64,000 bases of DNA from Chlorogloeopsis fritschii PCC 6912. GTDB lineage: Bacteria; Cyanobacteriota; Cyanobacteriia; Cyanobacteriales; Nostocaceae. How positions within the stretch are numbered: position 1 is the first letter of the stretch; every line of letters begins with the position of its first letter. Location: positions 124,001 to 188,000 of the forward strand of contig NZ_AJLN01000047.1 of assembly GCF_000317285.1 (NCBI RefSeq), written 5' to 3'. Below the pieces are notes generated by a model. The model was not told the origin of the DNA, did no database searches, and saw only the letters and a list, made by a program, of their open reading frames with translations. A program made the translations under genes and the position numbers. Of this stretch, positions 6,683 to 16,348 are shown in pieces.

Positions 6683-8911
6683 ATGAAAATTTCAATGATT
6701 ACTGATACATATAATTGGCAACATCTGGCTGATCAATACTTTCTACAAGAAAACTATCTCCAAGCAGCACAGTTATACGAACAAGCAATAGCAATAGAAC
6801 CAAATACTATTTCTTATTATTGGCATTTAGGATTATTATTGCTATTACAAGGACAAGAAGCAGAAGCTCAAATGACTTGGATGCTGCCAATAACAGAGGC
6901 AGATGAAGAGCATTTACAAATTTGGACAAATGAACTATTTAAATTTTTACAAACAGAAGCTGAAAGGCGGGAAAATCTGACGGAATACTCTGTAGCCTGG
7001 TTAATTCGCCAGCATATGAGGGAAATTATTCCTAGTGATATTAATAATTTACTCCAAATTCTTCTACTTTATCTCAAACTAGAAAAATTTGAAGTAATGA
7101 ATGAATTGCATGACTGGGGATTAATTGAAATTTTAAATGAAAAAGAAAGTGTAAATATTGATGCTAACTTGTTGAGACAATTTTTAGAGGAACTTTTAAA
7201 TACTATTCCTTTACATCCAATAGTTTTGAGTTTAGTAGAAGCTTGTTTACCTTATTTCTCTGATACTTATCAATGCTTCGATATACTACTTACGGCTACT
7301 CTGAAAATTGGTCATACTCTACAGCAACCTATACTAGCATCATCTCTTCTCAAGTTACATTTGCGTTTAGAGCCAGAAAATGTCGAAATTTTGCGACATT
7401 TAGCTATTTTTTATCAAGATGCTCGCAATTATTCTCAAGGAATAGAAACAGCTAAGTTATGTTATTCGCTATCAGAAGGTTTAGCGGATAAAATTTTTGC
7501 ACTTCATTTACTATTAAGGGGTTTAATGTCAGCAGGAGGATATTGGAAAGAGATATGTGAAACTTGCCAGGAGCTAGAAACTGTATTTCAACAGTTTATA
7601 CAAGCACAACCAATTGCTTTAGAAGAGGGAAGAATCCTGCGGTTACTGACACCATCTTTTGCTATACCTCACATTAAAGATACTCCCACTAATTTTCGAT
7701 TAATTCATAATAAAATAGCTGAGATTTTTAATAATGATATTAAAGATTTAGCTCAATCAGAAGGAAAAAATTATTGTTGTAATATTACTAATAAACAAGT
7801 TTTAAGGACTCCCAATAAAAAATTAAAAATTGGCTATATATCATACGCTCTCAGGAATCATTCTGTTGGTTGGTTAGCTCGTTGGATATTTCAGCATCAT
7901 AATCGAGATAATTTTGATATTCATACCTATTTTGTAAACTATAAGTTAATCAATGATTTTCTTCAAGATTGGTATGTACAACAGGCAGGAACAACTCACA
8001 AACTAGGCATGAATGGCTTAGAAATTGCTGAACAGATATATCAGGATGAAATTGATATTTTAATTGACCTTGATAGCATCACTCTAGATATTACTAGCGA
8101 AGTTATGGCACTCAAGCCAGCACCCATTCAAGTTACTTGGCTTGGTTGGGATGCATCGGGTATACCTGCAATTGATTACTACATTGCAGATCCTTATGTA
8201 TTGCCAGATGATGCACAAGACTACTACACAGAGAAAATCTGGAGATTACCGCAAACTTACATCGCAGTAGATGGTTTTGAGGTGGGTGTACCAACTCTCC
8301 GTCGAGAGGACTTGAACATTCCTGGAGATGCTGTTGTGTATCTAAGCGCTCAAAGAGGATATAAGCGCCATCCAGAAACAACTAGATGGCAAATGCAAAT
8401 TATTAAACAAGTACCTAACAGCTACTTTTTAATTAAGGGACTTGCTGAAGAAGAAGCAATTAAACGCTTCTTTTATCAAATAGCCGAAGAAGAAGGTGTG
8501 GATTGTTCTCGGTTGCGTTTTTTACCGCAAGTTCCTCTAGAGTCAGTTCATCGTGCTAATTTAGGCATTGCTGATATTGTATTGGATACATTTCCTTATA
8601 ACGGAGCTACAACAACTCTAGAAACATTGTGGATGGGTATCCCTTTAGTAACGCGAGTTGGTGAGCAATTTGCAGCGCGTAACAGCTACACAATGATGGT
8701 AAATGCAGGTATTACAGAAGGTATCGCTTGGACGGATGAAGAGTATATAGAGTGGGGTGTGCGCTTAGGTAAGGATGCAGCTTTAAGAGAGCAAATTACT
8801 TGGAAACTGCGACAGTCAAGGCAAACAGCACCACTGTGGAATGGGAAGCAGTTCACTCGTGAGATGGAGAAGGCTTACGAGCAAATGTGGAAAAGGTATC
8901 TTGATGGATGA
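6683..8911 (+). CDS. TPR protein with GT41 (SPINDLY/OGT-like) glycosyltransferase domain
   Basis: A 742-residue protein. Residues 10-65 form TPR-like helices (YLQAAQLYEQAIAIEPN), followed by about 300 residues of alpha-helical repeat. From about residue 380 it enters the O-GlcNAc transferase-like catalytic region: KLKIGYISYALRNHSVG, IDILIDLDSIT, APIQVTWLGWDASGI, then the nucleotide-sugar binding half with FLPQVPLESVH, PYNGATTTLETLWMGIPLV and RVGEQFAARNS. GT41 enzymes add a single sugar to Ser/Thr of proteins. Position 180 bases after a Thr-rich pilin makes the pilin an attractive acceptor, but this is inference. Homologous GT41 sequence is found in the giant protein at 9938-16093. Confidence 0.88.
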   Translation: MKISMITDTYNWQHLADQYFLQENYLQAAQLYEQAIAIEPNTISYYWHLGLLLLLQGQEAEAQMTWMLPITEADEEHLQIWTNELFKFLQTEAERRENLTEYSVAWLIRQHMREIIPSDINNLLQILLLYLKLEKFEVMNELHDWGLIEILNEKESVNIDANLLRQFLEELLNTIPLHPIVLSLVEACLPYFSDTYQCFDILLTATLKIGHTLQQPILASSLLKLHLRLEPENVEILRHLAIFYQDARNYSQGIETAKLCYSLSEGLADKIFALHLLLRGLMSAGGYWKEICETCQELETVFQQFIQAQPIALEEGRILRLLTPSFAIPHIKDTPTNFRLIHNKIAEIFNNDIKDLAQSEGKNYCCNITNKQVLRTPNKKLKIGYISYALRNHSVGWLARWIFQHHNRDNFDIHTYFVNYKLINDFLQDWYVQQAGTTHKLGMNGLEIAEQIYQDEIDILIDLDSITLDITSEVMALKPAPIQVTWLGWDASGIPAIDYYIADPYVLPDDAQDYYTEKIWRLPQTYIAVDGFEVGVPTLRREDLNIPGDAVVYLSAQRGYKRHPETTRWQMQIIKQVPNSYFLIKGLAEEEAIKRFFYQIAEEEGVDCSRLRFLPQVPLESVHRANLGIADIVLDTFPYNGATTTLETLWMGIPLVTRVGEQFAARNSYTMMVNAGITEGIAWTDEEYIEWGVRLGKDAALREQITWKLRQSRQTAPLWNGKQFTREMEKAYEQMWKRYLDG

Positions 8912-8943
8912 ACTACCTCAACCTACAATGCTGAAGTAGATTG

Positions 8944-9432
8944 TTACTCACCAGCTTGATGTTTAAGTATATTTACTATATTATCTGATAACCATAAACC
9001 AGCATCGCGTAAAGCCTGAATTGCTGGAGATATACTAGAAATCAGTCCGCGTCTTTTTGCTAATATTAGTAAACCTCCTGTACCTATAGTAATAATACTT
9101 AATGATTGAGCGCAACGTCGTGCCGCTCTATCATCGACAATAGCGGCACAATCTAAGTTTTTCAAAGCTAAACTTAATACTTGTGATTCTCCTGTTCCTA
9201 AATCCCAAGCTGCTACTTCAGGTGCTATTCTATCAATTTCTACTCGTTGTATCCAAGAAACGGTTGGTAATTGTCTTGACGCAGTATCATCTTCTCCTCC
9301 TTTGGTGACTTCTTGAAACACACCTTCCGGTACTACAATTTCTGTAAATAATTGTGGTAGCAATTGTGCTTGTTGACTTTTAAATAGAACGATCAGAGGA
9401 GAAGAATTAATGATAATGCGATTAATCGACAT
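8944..9432 (-). CDS. DUF3368 PIN-like toxin
   Basis: A 162-residue PIN-fold protein of the DUF3368 family. The first acidic position sits in IIINSSPLIVL (Asp replaced by Asn-Ser as usual in this family), later acidic residues are in LGTGESQVLSLA and AAIVDDRAARR, and GTGGLLILAKRRGLI is the typical C-terminal motif. PIN toxins are single-stranded RNases acting with a neighbouring antitoxin. The start at 9432 overlaps the UPF0175 gene end by 11 bases, the usual coupled antitoxin-toxin order. A longer in-frame start at 9501 lies inside the antitoxin gene and is rejected. It converges with the GT41 gene. Confidence 0.88.
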   Translation of the reverse strand: MSINRIIINSSPLIVLFKSQQAQLLPQLFTEIVVPEGVFQEVTKGGEDDTASRQLPTVSWIQRVEIDRIAPEVAAWDLGTGESQVLSLALKNLDCAAIVDDRAARRCAQSLSIITIGTGGLLILAKRRGLISSISPAIQALRDAGLWLSDNIVNILKHQAGE

Positions 9433-9676
9433 TCGCCAGTTCCTCAGCCAATTCTTCTGTAGTATATTGCATAAAATCAACTCGATAACGAGATAAAGCA
9501 TTGATAAATTCTACACGAGTTAACCCAGCAATCTCTGCAGCTTTATTTTGCGATATATTACCTATTTCATACCATTTAACTGCGGCGGCAATCCTCATTT
9601 CTTGAACAAATTCTTGAGGGTTTTTGCGAAGTGAAGAAAATACTGTTTCCGGTAATTGAATAGATATGGTTTTCAT
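9422..9676 (-). CDS. UPF0175-family antitoxin
   Basis: An 84-residue protein starting MKTISIQLPETVFSSL. The C-terminal half contains ISQNKAAEIAGLTRVEFINAL, a helix-turn-helix-like segment characteristic of UPF0175 proteins, which pair with DUF3368 toxins. It would bind its toxin and repress the operon. The frame is open far upstream, to 9862, but that part is translated from a dispersed repeat, so I start at the ATG at 9676. Two 11-bp direct repeats upstream are candidate operators. Confidence 0.88.
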   Translation of the reverse strand: MKTISIQLPETVFSSLRKNPQEFVQEMRIAAAVKWYEIGNISQNKAAEIAGLTRVEFINALSRYRVDFMQYTTEELAEELANVD

Positions 9677-9696
9677 AAATTGCGAATGATATAAAT

Positions 9697-9744
9697 TTGT
9701 GGTGTACTTCACCTCATTGTACGCTATAGTATATTGTGGTGTAC
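9697..9744. promoter_or_regulatory. Direct repeats upstream of the UPF0175/DUF3368 operon
   Basis: The 11-mer TTGTGGTGTAC occurs at 9697-9707 and again at 9734-9744, 37 bases apart, 21-68 bases upstream of the antitoxin start. The second copy is part of a partial palindrome with TTGTACGC. The placement fits autorepressor binding sites, as is usual for toxin-antitoxin operons. No footprint can be inferred. Confidence 0.5.
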
Positions 9745-9783
9745 AAATCGGTAAAGATAAGACTTTAAGACAAACTAACCCTG

Positions 9784-9918
9784 GCGACTGGAAGTCGCGG
9801 CTATACAGACAAAACCCACCTACGCGGGTTGTTTTGCGGGCTTTTTTCTTTTGCATGAACAAAAAAATACCAGAGATTTAAATCTCTGGCTGATAGCTCA
9901 AGTCCACTTCGGTGGAAT
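9784..9918 (-). repeat. Dispersed hairpin repeat, copy B
   Basis: A run of small hairpins: GCGACT-gga-AGTCGC, AACCC...GGGTT, the perfect palindrome CCAGAGATTTAAATCTCTGG at 9870-9889, and TCCAC-ttcg-GTGGA. The right half, reverse-complemented, matches the repeat at 2167-2216. It lies just downstream of the giant glycosyltransferase gene and may also serve as its terminator. Confidence 0.75.
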
Positions 9919-9937
9919 CAATATTAGACTTTTATAA

Positions 9938-12900
9938 CTACATAGGTGCAACTACCAAGCTAGAAGTGATTAAGTTATCCAATCCCCAAACAGAAAGTTG
10001 TTGTATGAGTATTGGTGTCAATGCTTGTTTATTCTCATGTTTCAAAACAAGTCTAGCTGTCAGGCGAGGTAGTAAAGCTTTCCACTGATTATCTGCCAGT
10101 TTACCTACCAAAGAAATTTCTAATCCTTCAGTTATATCTAAATCTTCATTCATTAAAATATTCATCGCTACACTAGACAAAAACATTTCGGCTTCTTCAG
10201 TAGTAATTTTACTAGTATCAATGAGTAAAGTGGTGTGTTCGGTATCTAGATGGTTTGCGATCGCTGCAATTACTTGCTGCAATTCTTCACCTAAAGTCTC
10301 TTCAGGCTGCGACCAATCTGGGAAAATAATTAGGTTAGTATCTCTTAAACGCAGGTTTTGGCATAGAGTTTCAGTAACATAATTGTTGAATAACTCTTGA
10401 AAGATAGCGCCCATCTTAGCTGAATAAGAGCGACTATCCAGAAAACTGGGGTTATGCTGCATTTTCTCCTGAATTTGTTCCCTCTTTTGCTGGCGTAATT
10501 CAGGATTAGTACCAAGTGCGATCGCTAACTGTATATAAGACTCTTCACTATCTGCAACTAACTCAGGAATATCTAGTGATTGCACCATTGCTGCTCCCAT
10601 TGCAGAGCGAAAACTATTTCCTGTTCTAGCTATTACTGGCAGATTAACCTGTAGCGGCTCTACCAGTGAAGTTGTTCCTGCGAAAGGATAAGAATCAAGA
10701 TAGACATCAGCAATTTTGAAGTATTCCTTAACATCTTCTCTATCTGGTACTGGTTGAGGATCTAAAACCAGCAAGCGATCGGCTTCTAGTCCATGCCTTG
10801 AAAATATTGAGTTAAGGTGATTAATAAAAGCTTGTTTGGGGTAAGAATTAGACCAATTCGGCCCAAATGGCAGAAGCACCAGAACAGAATTGGGTACTTC
10901 AGCAATGATTTTTGCCCATGTCTCCATCAGTTCAGGAATGATTTTGAAGAAATTAGCGCCAGAGATAAAAACAACAGTATCTTCAGAAATCCCTAAGTTT
11001 TCTCGTTCAACTTTGACAGTTTCCTTTCCTTGCTCAGTTCCATAACTAAAGCAATGAGCACTTCCTTCTAGCTTCAGCAACTTTTCTCGATACTGTTCTT
11101 GTGCTGTTGGTGATGAATCGGTAAGCGTACCGGAGATGTAGTAATCCATATGTCTCATTCCGGTTGTTACTACAGAACCTCCACTGGTAACTTGTATTCT
11201 GGCTAATCTATGCATTGCTAAAAGGCAAATTTTATTGGTTACTGCCGTCACATTTGTTGCAATAAATAATATATCGAGGTCATCAGCACGAATTGTATTT
11301 ACTTGTTCTGATAAATTTTGTGGTAGCAGCTTGAAGAAGTTTGCACAACTTCGACAATATTGCTCTAGTGGATGACTAGTTGCTTGAAGAGAATACAAAA
11401 TGACTTCAAAGTCTCTACTGATATATTCATAAACAGGGAGATAGGCAAATGTTTCAGAACCTGGTGTGAAATGTGCTGCTAGAATACCAAGCCGGATTTT
11501 TTTTCTATTTACAGCCCGATCTGCAAATTCATAATTGACTTCACACCCATTAACTTTTAGGAATAATTCTAGTATTTCTGCACGTCTCGCATAGATATCT
11601 TTGATATTCACTTCATTAAAATATACAGGAATAAAATTAGCAATTTGAGCAAAAGTATTAACTACTTCCTGCCACAAAAGAGAATCGGGATTACTGAATA
11701 TGGATGCGTATAAATAATCAAGCCACCCCTGAATATGTTTGCAGTAATTATCTGCTTCTCCCAATTCGTGGAAATGGACTGGAGAAGAAAATAGGAAGTG
11801 CAGATAGTCCTGAAGCAACCAATTGGGTATGTGAGAAAGATCATGCTGTAATGGTAACTGGTCCGCACGACAATATAGCATAGCTGCTAGTAGATGCTGA
11901 ATCGCTTGTGGCTGCTCAAAACCTTGAGAAATATATATAACTAGATTATTAACAAAAATATGTTCTTCGCTAGTCAAACTCGTGTATTTAATACTACTGC
12001 TGAGTAACATATTATGTGTTTTCCCCAGCATACCCGCGTACATATCTGCTAGCTGATTATCTGAAATATTTAGCCATTGCTCTGCTAGTTGTTTTCGCGA
12101 TTGACGCAAATCAGAATCCTGCTCACTCAAGGTTGCATAGCTGTAAAAAGCTTGTTGTCTTGTAAGGTGAGGATAGCGTGTATCGCTATAGATTGTCTGA
12201 AAAAGTTTTAGATAATCTAAAAGGATAGTTTCTTTTAAAGCAGCATTACGACGAGTTTGTTGCTGTGGATGTATTCTAAAATGAGATAGAACTTTATTAA
12301 CAAAACCGATTTTATATTGGCTCATAATTCTGAACCACATTTCTAAATCTACCAGTTGGCAGAACTCAGGATTAAACAATCCTACCTTGTCAAAAACAGC
12401 TTTTCTAATTAAGACTGTGCTTGGTTCACCAATCTTATTAATTGGAGCATCAAATATATTTGAATGTTCTAATAATTCCAGTCCTAATTGAATTGGCTTT
12501 AATGTTGACCAAGCTTTATGTACATCCTTAGCCTCGTGATACATTAAAAAATTTGAATCATAGTAGGTATCGCCAGTGTTTGTAAAAAGTTTTCTTGGTG
12601 AAAAAACCAAACCTATCTCTTCATCTTGTTCGGCAATTATGACCATTTCTTCAATAGCATTTGGCTCCAATAGATCATCTTGAAATAAGAATTTTATATA
12701 TTTGCCTTGAGCTTGAGAAATACAGAAATTCCAATTTTGAGCTAATCCATACTGGCTGTGTTCAAGAATTGAGAACTCAAAAGATGATTTTTCTTGTAAC
12801 GATTGAGCGATCTCAACTGTTTTATCACTAGAACTATCATCAGATAAAATAATTTCTACATTAGGATAGGTTTGCTCTAAAACACTATTAATAGCTTCCG

Positions 12901-15900
12901 CAATATACTTTTCGCCATTGTAGGTAGGTATACAAACACTAATCAGAGGTGTGGAGATATTTCTTGATTTATGTTTTATAAGTTTAGATTGGATCTGAAC
13001 ATTTTCTTTGATTTGTACCTGGCTTTGGAAATTAATATTTCCGATTATGTGAGGACTAAAGCAAGGGTCATATGCAAGAACTTTATCCCATTTATCTTGC
13101 ATCATTTTAGCGGCTGTTGTTTCAATTTGCAAACGTTCTTCTTGGCTAAAATTAACTTTCCAACTGTTTAATTCTTGATTAATCAGCTTGACATGAGGAA
13201 GATAGATACTTCGATAGCCTCTCGCCCTCATCTTTAAACATAAATCCACATCGTTATAGATAAAAGGTAATGTTTCATCAAATCCATCAATACTTTCAAA
13301 CACGTCTTTACGACACATTAAACAATCTCCTGTGACGGCTGAGACGTTTTTTATCAATCCGATATTAGCTCCTGTTTCGTATTCGTCTATTCTAGTAAGC
13401 CCTTTATAGATATGATTAGCAACTTTACCTAAACCTAGTGCTAATCCTACGTGTTGAATAGAATTGTTAGAATCAATTAAAAATGCACCAACAGCACCTA
13501 TACATTTTCTTTGGACTTGCTCAACCATTGCATTGAGCCAATCCTTTTGAATAACCTGAATGTCACTACTCAAAAAACATAAATAATCCCCTTTCGCTTT
13601 TGCAACAGAATAATTATTCAGTATTGAATAATTGAAGGGAATGTTATAAGAGCAGTACTTAAATCGATTGGGCTGTTGAACTTGCCACTTGTCAATAATT
13701 TTCTGTGCTTCAGATTTTAAACTACCATTATCTATGACTATTACTTCATAATTCGGATATACTGTTTCAGTGAAAATTGATTTTAGGCACTGGTTTAATA
13801 TCGAGTTAAAGTCTTTGACAGTAATGATAATGCTAACTAATTTATAACAGTCTATTTCATAATGAACATGGTAATGTCCAGGGATGTTAGAGTCTGGTAA
13901 AACTTTTCCTTTCTCGCCTCTTCTATAAAGCGCATCTGTCAAAGCCTTAAATCCTGCTTCATAGGCATAAGATTTTGCAGTTGTAGAAGCAGATGTAGAG
14001 CCAGAGTGAAGACGCCAATGATAGAGGATTTTGGGTATGTGAAATATTTTCTCAGTTTTCTCTGTCAATCTCAAAACTAAATCATAATCTTGGCTTCCTT
14101 CGTAGCCAGTTCTAAAGCCACCAATTTCATTGACAAGCGATCGCCGATAAACACCGAGATGGCAGGTGTACATTCGAGATAAAAATGAATCAGGACACCA
14201 ATCTGGTTTATAAGTAGGAAAAATAAACTGATTATTGTCATCAACTTTATCTTCATCTGAATAGATCATGTCTGCATCTGGATGCTGATTGAGCAGCAGT
14301 ACTACTTCGTATAAGGCATCCAGTGTTAATAAGTCATCGTGATCAAGAAGTGCTATAAACTCTCCTGTTGCTATTTCTATAGCTGAGTTAGAGCTACGGG
14401 AAATATGACCATTTTCATTTCTGAAGATAACTTTGATGCGGGAATCTGCTTGAGAATACTCTTCTAATATTTTTCTAATATGAGGTTCCGTAGAAGCATC
14501 ATCAGCAATACATAACTCCCAGTGTGGATAAGTCTGATTTAATACAGATTCAATTGCAGCTTTTAAATACCTTTCAGGAGTATTAAAAACTGGGAAGATA
14601 ATACTGAAAATAGGTTTATAATTAACAGGTTCAACCTTTGAAGTGGGAGCGATTAGGCTATTCAAATCCCAAGCTGGAAGTTTTTGGGTGAGTAATTTTG
14701 TTAGTGGCGCTTGGTTCTCATGTTTCAAAATAATTCGTGCTTTAATATATGGTAACAAAGCTTGCCATTGGATATTACTCAAGTTTTCAATTAAGGAAAT
14801 TTGTAATTTCTCAGCAATATCTAAATCTTCTTTCATTAATAAATCCATGAAGACACTGGATAAAAACAGTTCAGCGTTCTCCATAGGAAAATTATTGCTG
14901 TCGATAATCAGAGTAGTTTTTTGACTATCAGAATGAGTAGCAAGAGCTTTAATTACTTCTTGTAACTCTAAACTAATGAATTCTTCTGATTGATTCCAAT
15001 CAGGGAAAATAATCAGATTAACATTTCTCAAAGATAAGTTGTTTAATTCTTGTTTCTCAGTATCAACTATATTAGATATGCTCTTAACAGATATATCTGA
15101 AATGTATTGAATATTCTTATCTAAGATAAAATGAAATGTACTAATAGAAAATACATCTGTAACTCGTAAAATATTAGAGTTATTTAATGAGATTTTTGAT
15201 TTGGAATTAGCACAAACTATGCCAATCATATCATTGATAAAACGATAAACAGTATCTTTACCATGTTGTATCCATATTTTCTGTTGAGTTCGCACCTCAT
15301 GCAATGTTTTTTGTGCATATTCTACTTCTTCTAAACCATAAGCAATTCCCTTTAATTCATTTTGTTCATTTTGTTCTAAAAACATTGAAAGAGATAAGCT
15401 TTGAAACCATTGCTTTTTATTAGTTCCTCGTATCGGCAGTACTATAGGAATACATCCGCATAAAGCTGCCATAAAAATTATGTAAGAATAAGGATCGTAA
15501 GAAATTAGATATTCTTTTGTATTAAAAATATGAATAAGAATTTCTTGAGATAAATTGTCATCCAAAAAAAGGGAATCAGACGGATGAATATAATTTAATG
15601 GCTTATGAAATTTGTTACCTTTTCTTATAATGTGGCAATATCCATCTCTTGATTTTCCATGATTTTTTAGTTCAGGATTAAGATATAATGGGGAAAGAAT
15701 ATTATACTTGTTTACATTTTGTTGAGGATTATATGTACTATAATGATAAACATAATCATCTTTTCCCCACGTTGTATATATATTATGGGGGCAATGAATA
15801 CCGAGTTCGCAAAGAATCCATCTAACTACATACTTTGCATTTAAAGGATTGCCAAATACTACTTCTGGATATATTACAACCGTATTTTCATTAAGGTCAG

Positions 15901-16093
15901 ATTCTGTTGCATAATTATCAAAAATATTATTTGGTAATTTAGCTCCATCTGTATCAAATATTTTGCAAGCAATCTTATATTCATGAATGATTCGGGCGAG
16001 ATTATAAAGAGCGATAACTCCACCCGTATCAGATTTAAATGCTGGAGCAGATATAATAAAGTTTAGCTGATGTGTTTTGGTGTTATTACTCAT
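9938..16093 (-). CDS. Giant multidomain glycosyltransferase (GT4-like, three GT2, GT41, duplicated module)
   Basis: A 2051-residue protein. Approximate order: 1-295 a GT-B-like module (SDTGGVIALYNLARII, later ALCGCIPIVLPIRG); 357-483 an unnamed module beginning NLIIFPDWNQSEE; 494-745 first GT2 domain (FSIIFPVFNTPERYLKAAIE, DDAS, ALLDHDD); 752-1005 second GT2 (VSIIITVKDFN, VIDNGS, FLSSDIQ, YNDVDLCLKMRARGY); 1050-1290 third GT2 (ISVCIPTYNGEKYIAEAINS, SDDSSSDKT, FLFQDD); 1290-1530 helical linker; 1530-1905 GT41 domain (HFTPGSETFAYLPVYEY, DVYLDSYPFAGTTSLVEPL); 1919-2043 a second copy of the unnamed module. GT2 Asp motifs are intact. It probably assembles a surface or protein-linked glycan; acceptor unknown. 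Upstream lie sugar-modifying genes on the same strand. Confidence 0.9.
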   Translation of the reverse strand: MSNNTKTHQLNFIISAPAFKSDTGGVIALYNLARIIHEYKIACKIFDTDGAKLPNNIFDNYATESDLNENTVVIYPEVVFGNPLNAKYVVRWILCELGIHCPHNIYTTWGKDDYVYHYSTYNPQQNVNKYNILSPLYLNPELKNHGKSRDGYCHIIRKGNKFHKPLNYIHPSDSLFLDDNLSQEILIHIFNTKEYLISYDPYSYIIFMAALCGCIPIVLPIRGTNKKQWFQSLSLSMFLEQNEQNELKGIAYGLEEVEYAQKTLHEVRTQQKIWIQHGKDTVYRFINDMIGIVCANSKSKISLNNSNILRVTDVFSISTFHFILDKNIQYISDISVKSISNIVDTEKQELNNLSLRNVNLIIFPDWNQSEEFISLELQEVIKALATHSDSQKTTLIIDSNNFPMENAELFLSSVFMDLLMKEDLDIAEKLQISLIENLSNIQWQALLPYIKARIILKHENQAPLTKLLTQKLPAWDLNSLIAPTSKVEPVNYKPIFSIIFPVFNTPERYLKAAIESVLNQTYPHWELCIADDASTEPHIRKILEEYSQADSRIKVIFRNENGHISRSSNSAIEIATGEFIALLDHDDLLTLDALYEVVLLLNQHPDADMIYSDEDKVDDNNQFIFPTYKPDWCPDSFLSRMYTCHLGVYRRSLVNEIGGFRTGYEGSQDYDLVLRLTEKTEKIFHIPKILYHWRLHSGSTSASTTAKSYAYEAGFKALTDALYRRGEKGKVLPDSNIPGHYHVHYEIDCYKLVSIIITVKDFNSILNQCLKSIFTETVYPNYEVIVIDNGSLKSEAQKIIDKWQVQQPNRFKYCSYNIPFNYSILNNYSVAKAKGDYLCFLSSDIQVIQKDWLNAMVEQVQRKCIGAVGAFLIDSNNSIQHVGLALGLGKVANHIYKGLTRIDEYETGANIGLIKNVSAVTGDCLMCRKDVFESIDGFDETLPFIYNDVDLCLKMRARGYRSIYLPHVKLINQELNSWKVNFSQEERLQIETTAAKMMQDKWDKVLAYDPCFSPHIIGNINFQSQVQIKENVQIQSKLIKHKSRNISTPLISVCIPTYNGEKYIAEAINSVLEQTYPNVEIILSDDSSSDKTVEIAQSLQEKSSFEFSILEHSQYGLAQNWNFCISQAQGKYIKFLFQDDLLEPNAIEEMVIIAEQDEEIGLVFSPRKLFTNTGDTYYDSNFLMYHEAKDVHKAWSTLKPIQLGLELLEHSNIFDAPINKIGEPSTVLIRKAVFDKVGLFNPEFCQLVDLEMWFRIMSQYKIGFVNKVLSHFRIHPQQQTRRNAALKETILLDYLKLFQTIYSDTRYPHLTRQQAFYSYATLSEQDSDLRQSRKQLAEQWLNISDNQLADMYAGMLGKTHNMLLSSSIKYTSLTSEEHIFVNNLVIYISQGFEQPQAIQHLLAAMLYCRADQLPLQHDLSHIPNWLLQDYLHFLFSSPVHFHELGEADNYCKHIQGWLDYLYASIFSNPDSLLWQEVVNTFAQIANFIPVYFNEVNIKDIYARRAEILELFLKVNGCEVNYEFADRAVNRKKIRLGILAAHFTPGSETFAYLPVYEYISRDFEVILYSLQATSHPLEQYCRSCANFFKLLPQNLSEQVNTIRADDLDILFIATNVTAVTNKICLLAMHRLARIQVTSGGSVVTTGMRHMDYYISGTLTDSSPTAQEQYREKLLKLEGSAHCFSYGTEQGKETVKVERENLGISEDTVVFISGANFFKIIPELMETWAKIIAEVPNSVLVLLPFGPNWSNSYPKQAFINHLNSIFSRHGLEADRLLVLDPQPVPDREDVKEYFKIADVYLDSYPFAGTTSLVEPLQVNLPVIARTGNSFRSAMGAAMVQSLDIPELVADSEESYIQLAIALGTNPELRQQKREQIQEKMQHNPSFLDSRSYSAKMGAIFQELFNNYVTETLCQNLRLRDTNLIIFPDWSQPEETLGEELQQVIAAIANHLDTEHTTLLIDTSKITTEEAEMFLSSVAMNILMNEDLDITEGLEISLVGKLADNQWKALLPRLTARLVLKHENKQALTPILIQQLSVWGLDNLITSSLVVAPM

Positions 16094-16348
16094 AATAATT
16101 AAGTCAATAGTTATTGTTATACAAATAAACTGTTTAATATTTAATTTGTATATATTTTATAAACAAAAGTATTGACTAGTGGGATTTTGTATGTGCTGAT
16201 TATTCAAGTTAAAAATATCTTAGTTTATCCTATTAATGAAAAGCATAATTTAACGAGATGGAGGCATCTTCAGTCTACAAAATCCTAAAATATTTTGTAT
16301 CTAACCTATCTATTCTAGATATTTGGATAAGTTTTGGTTTGGTATTAA

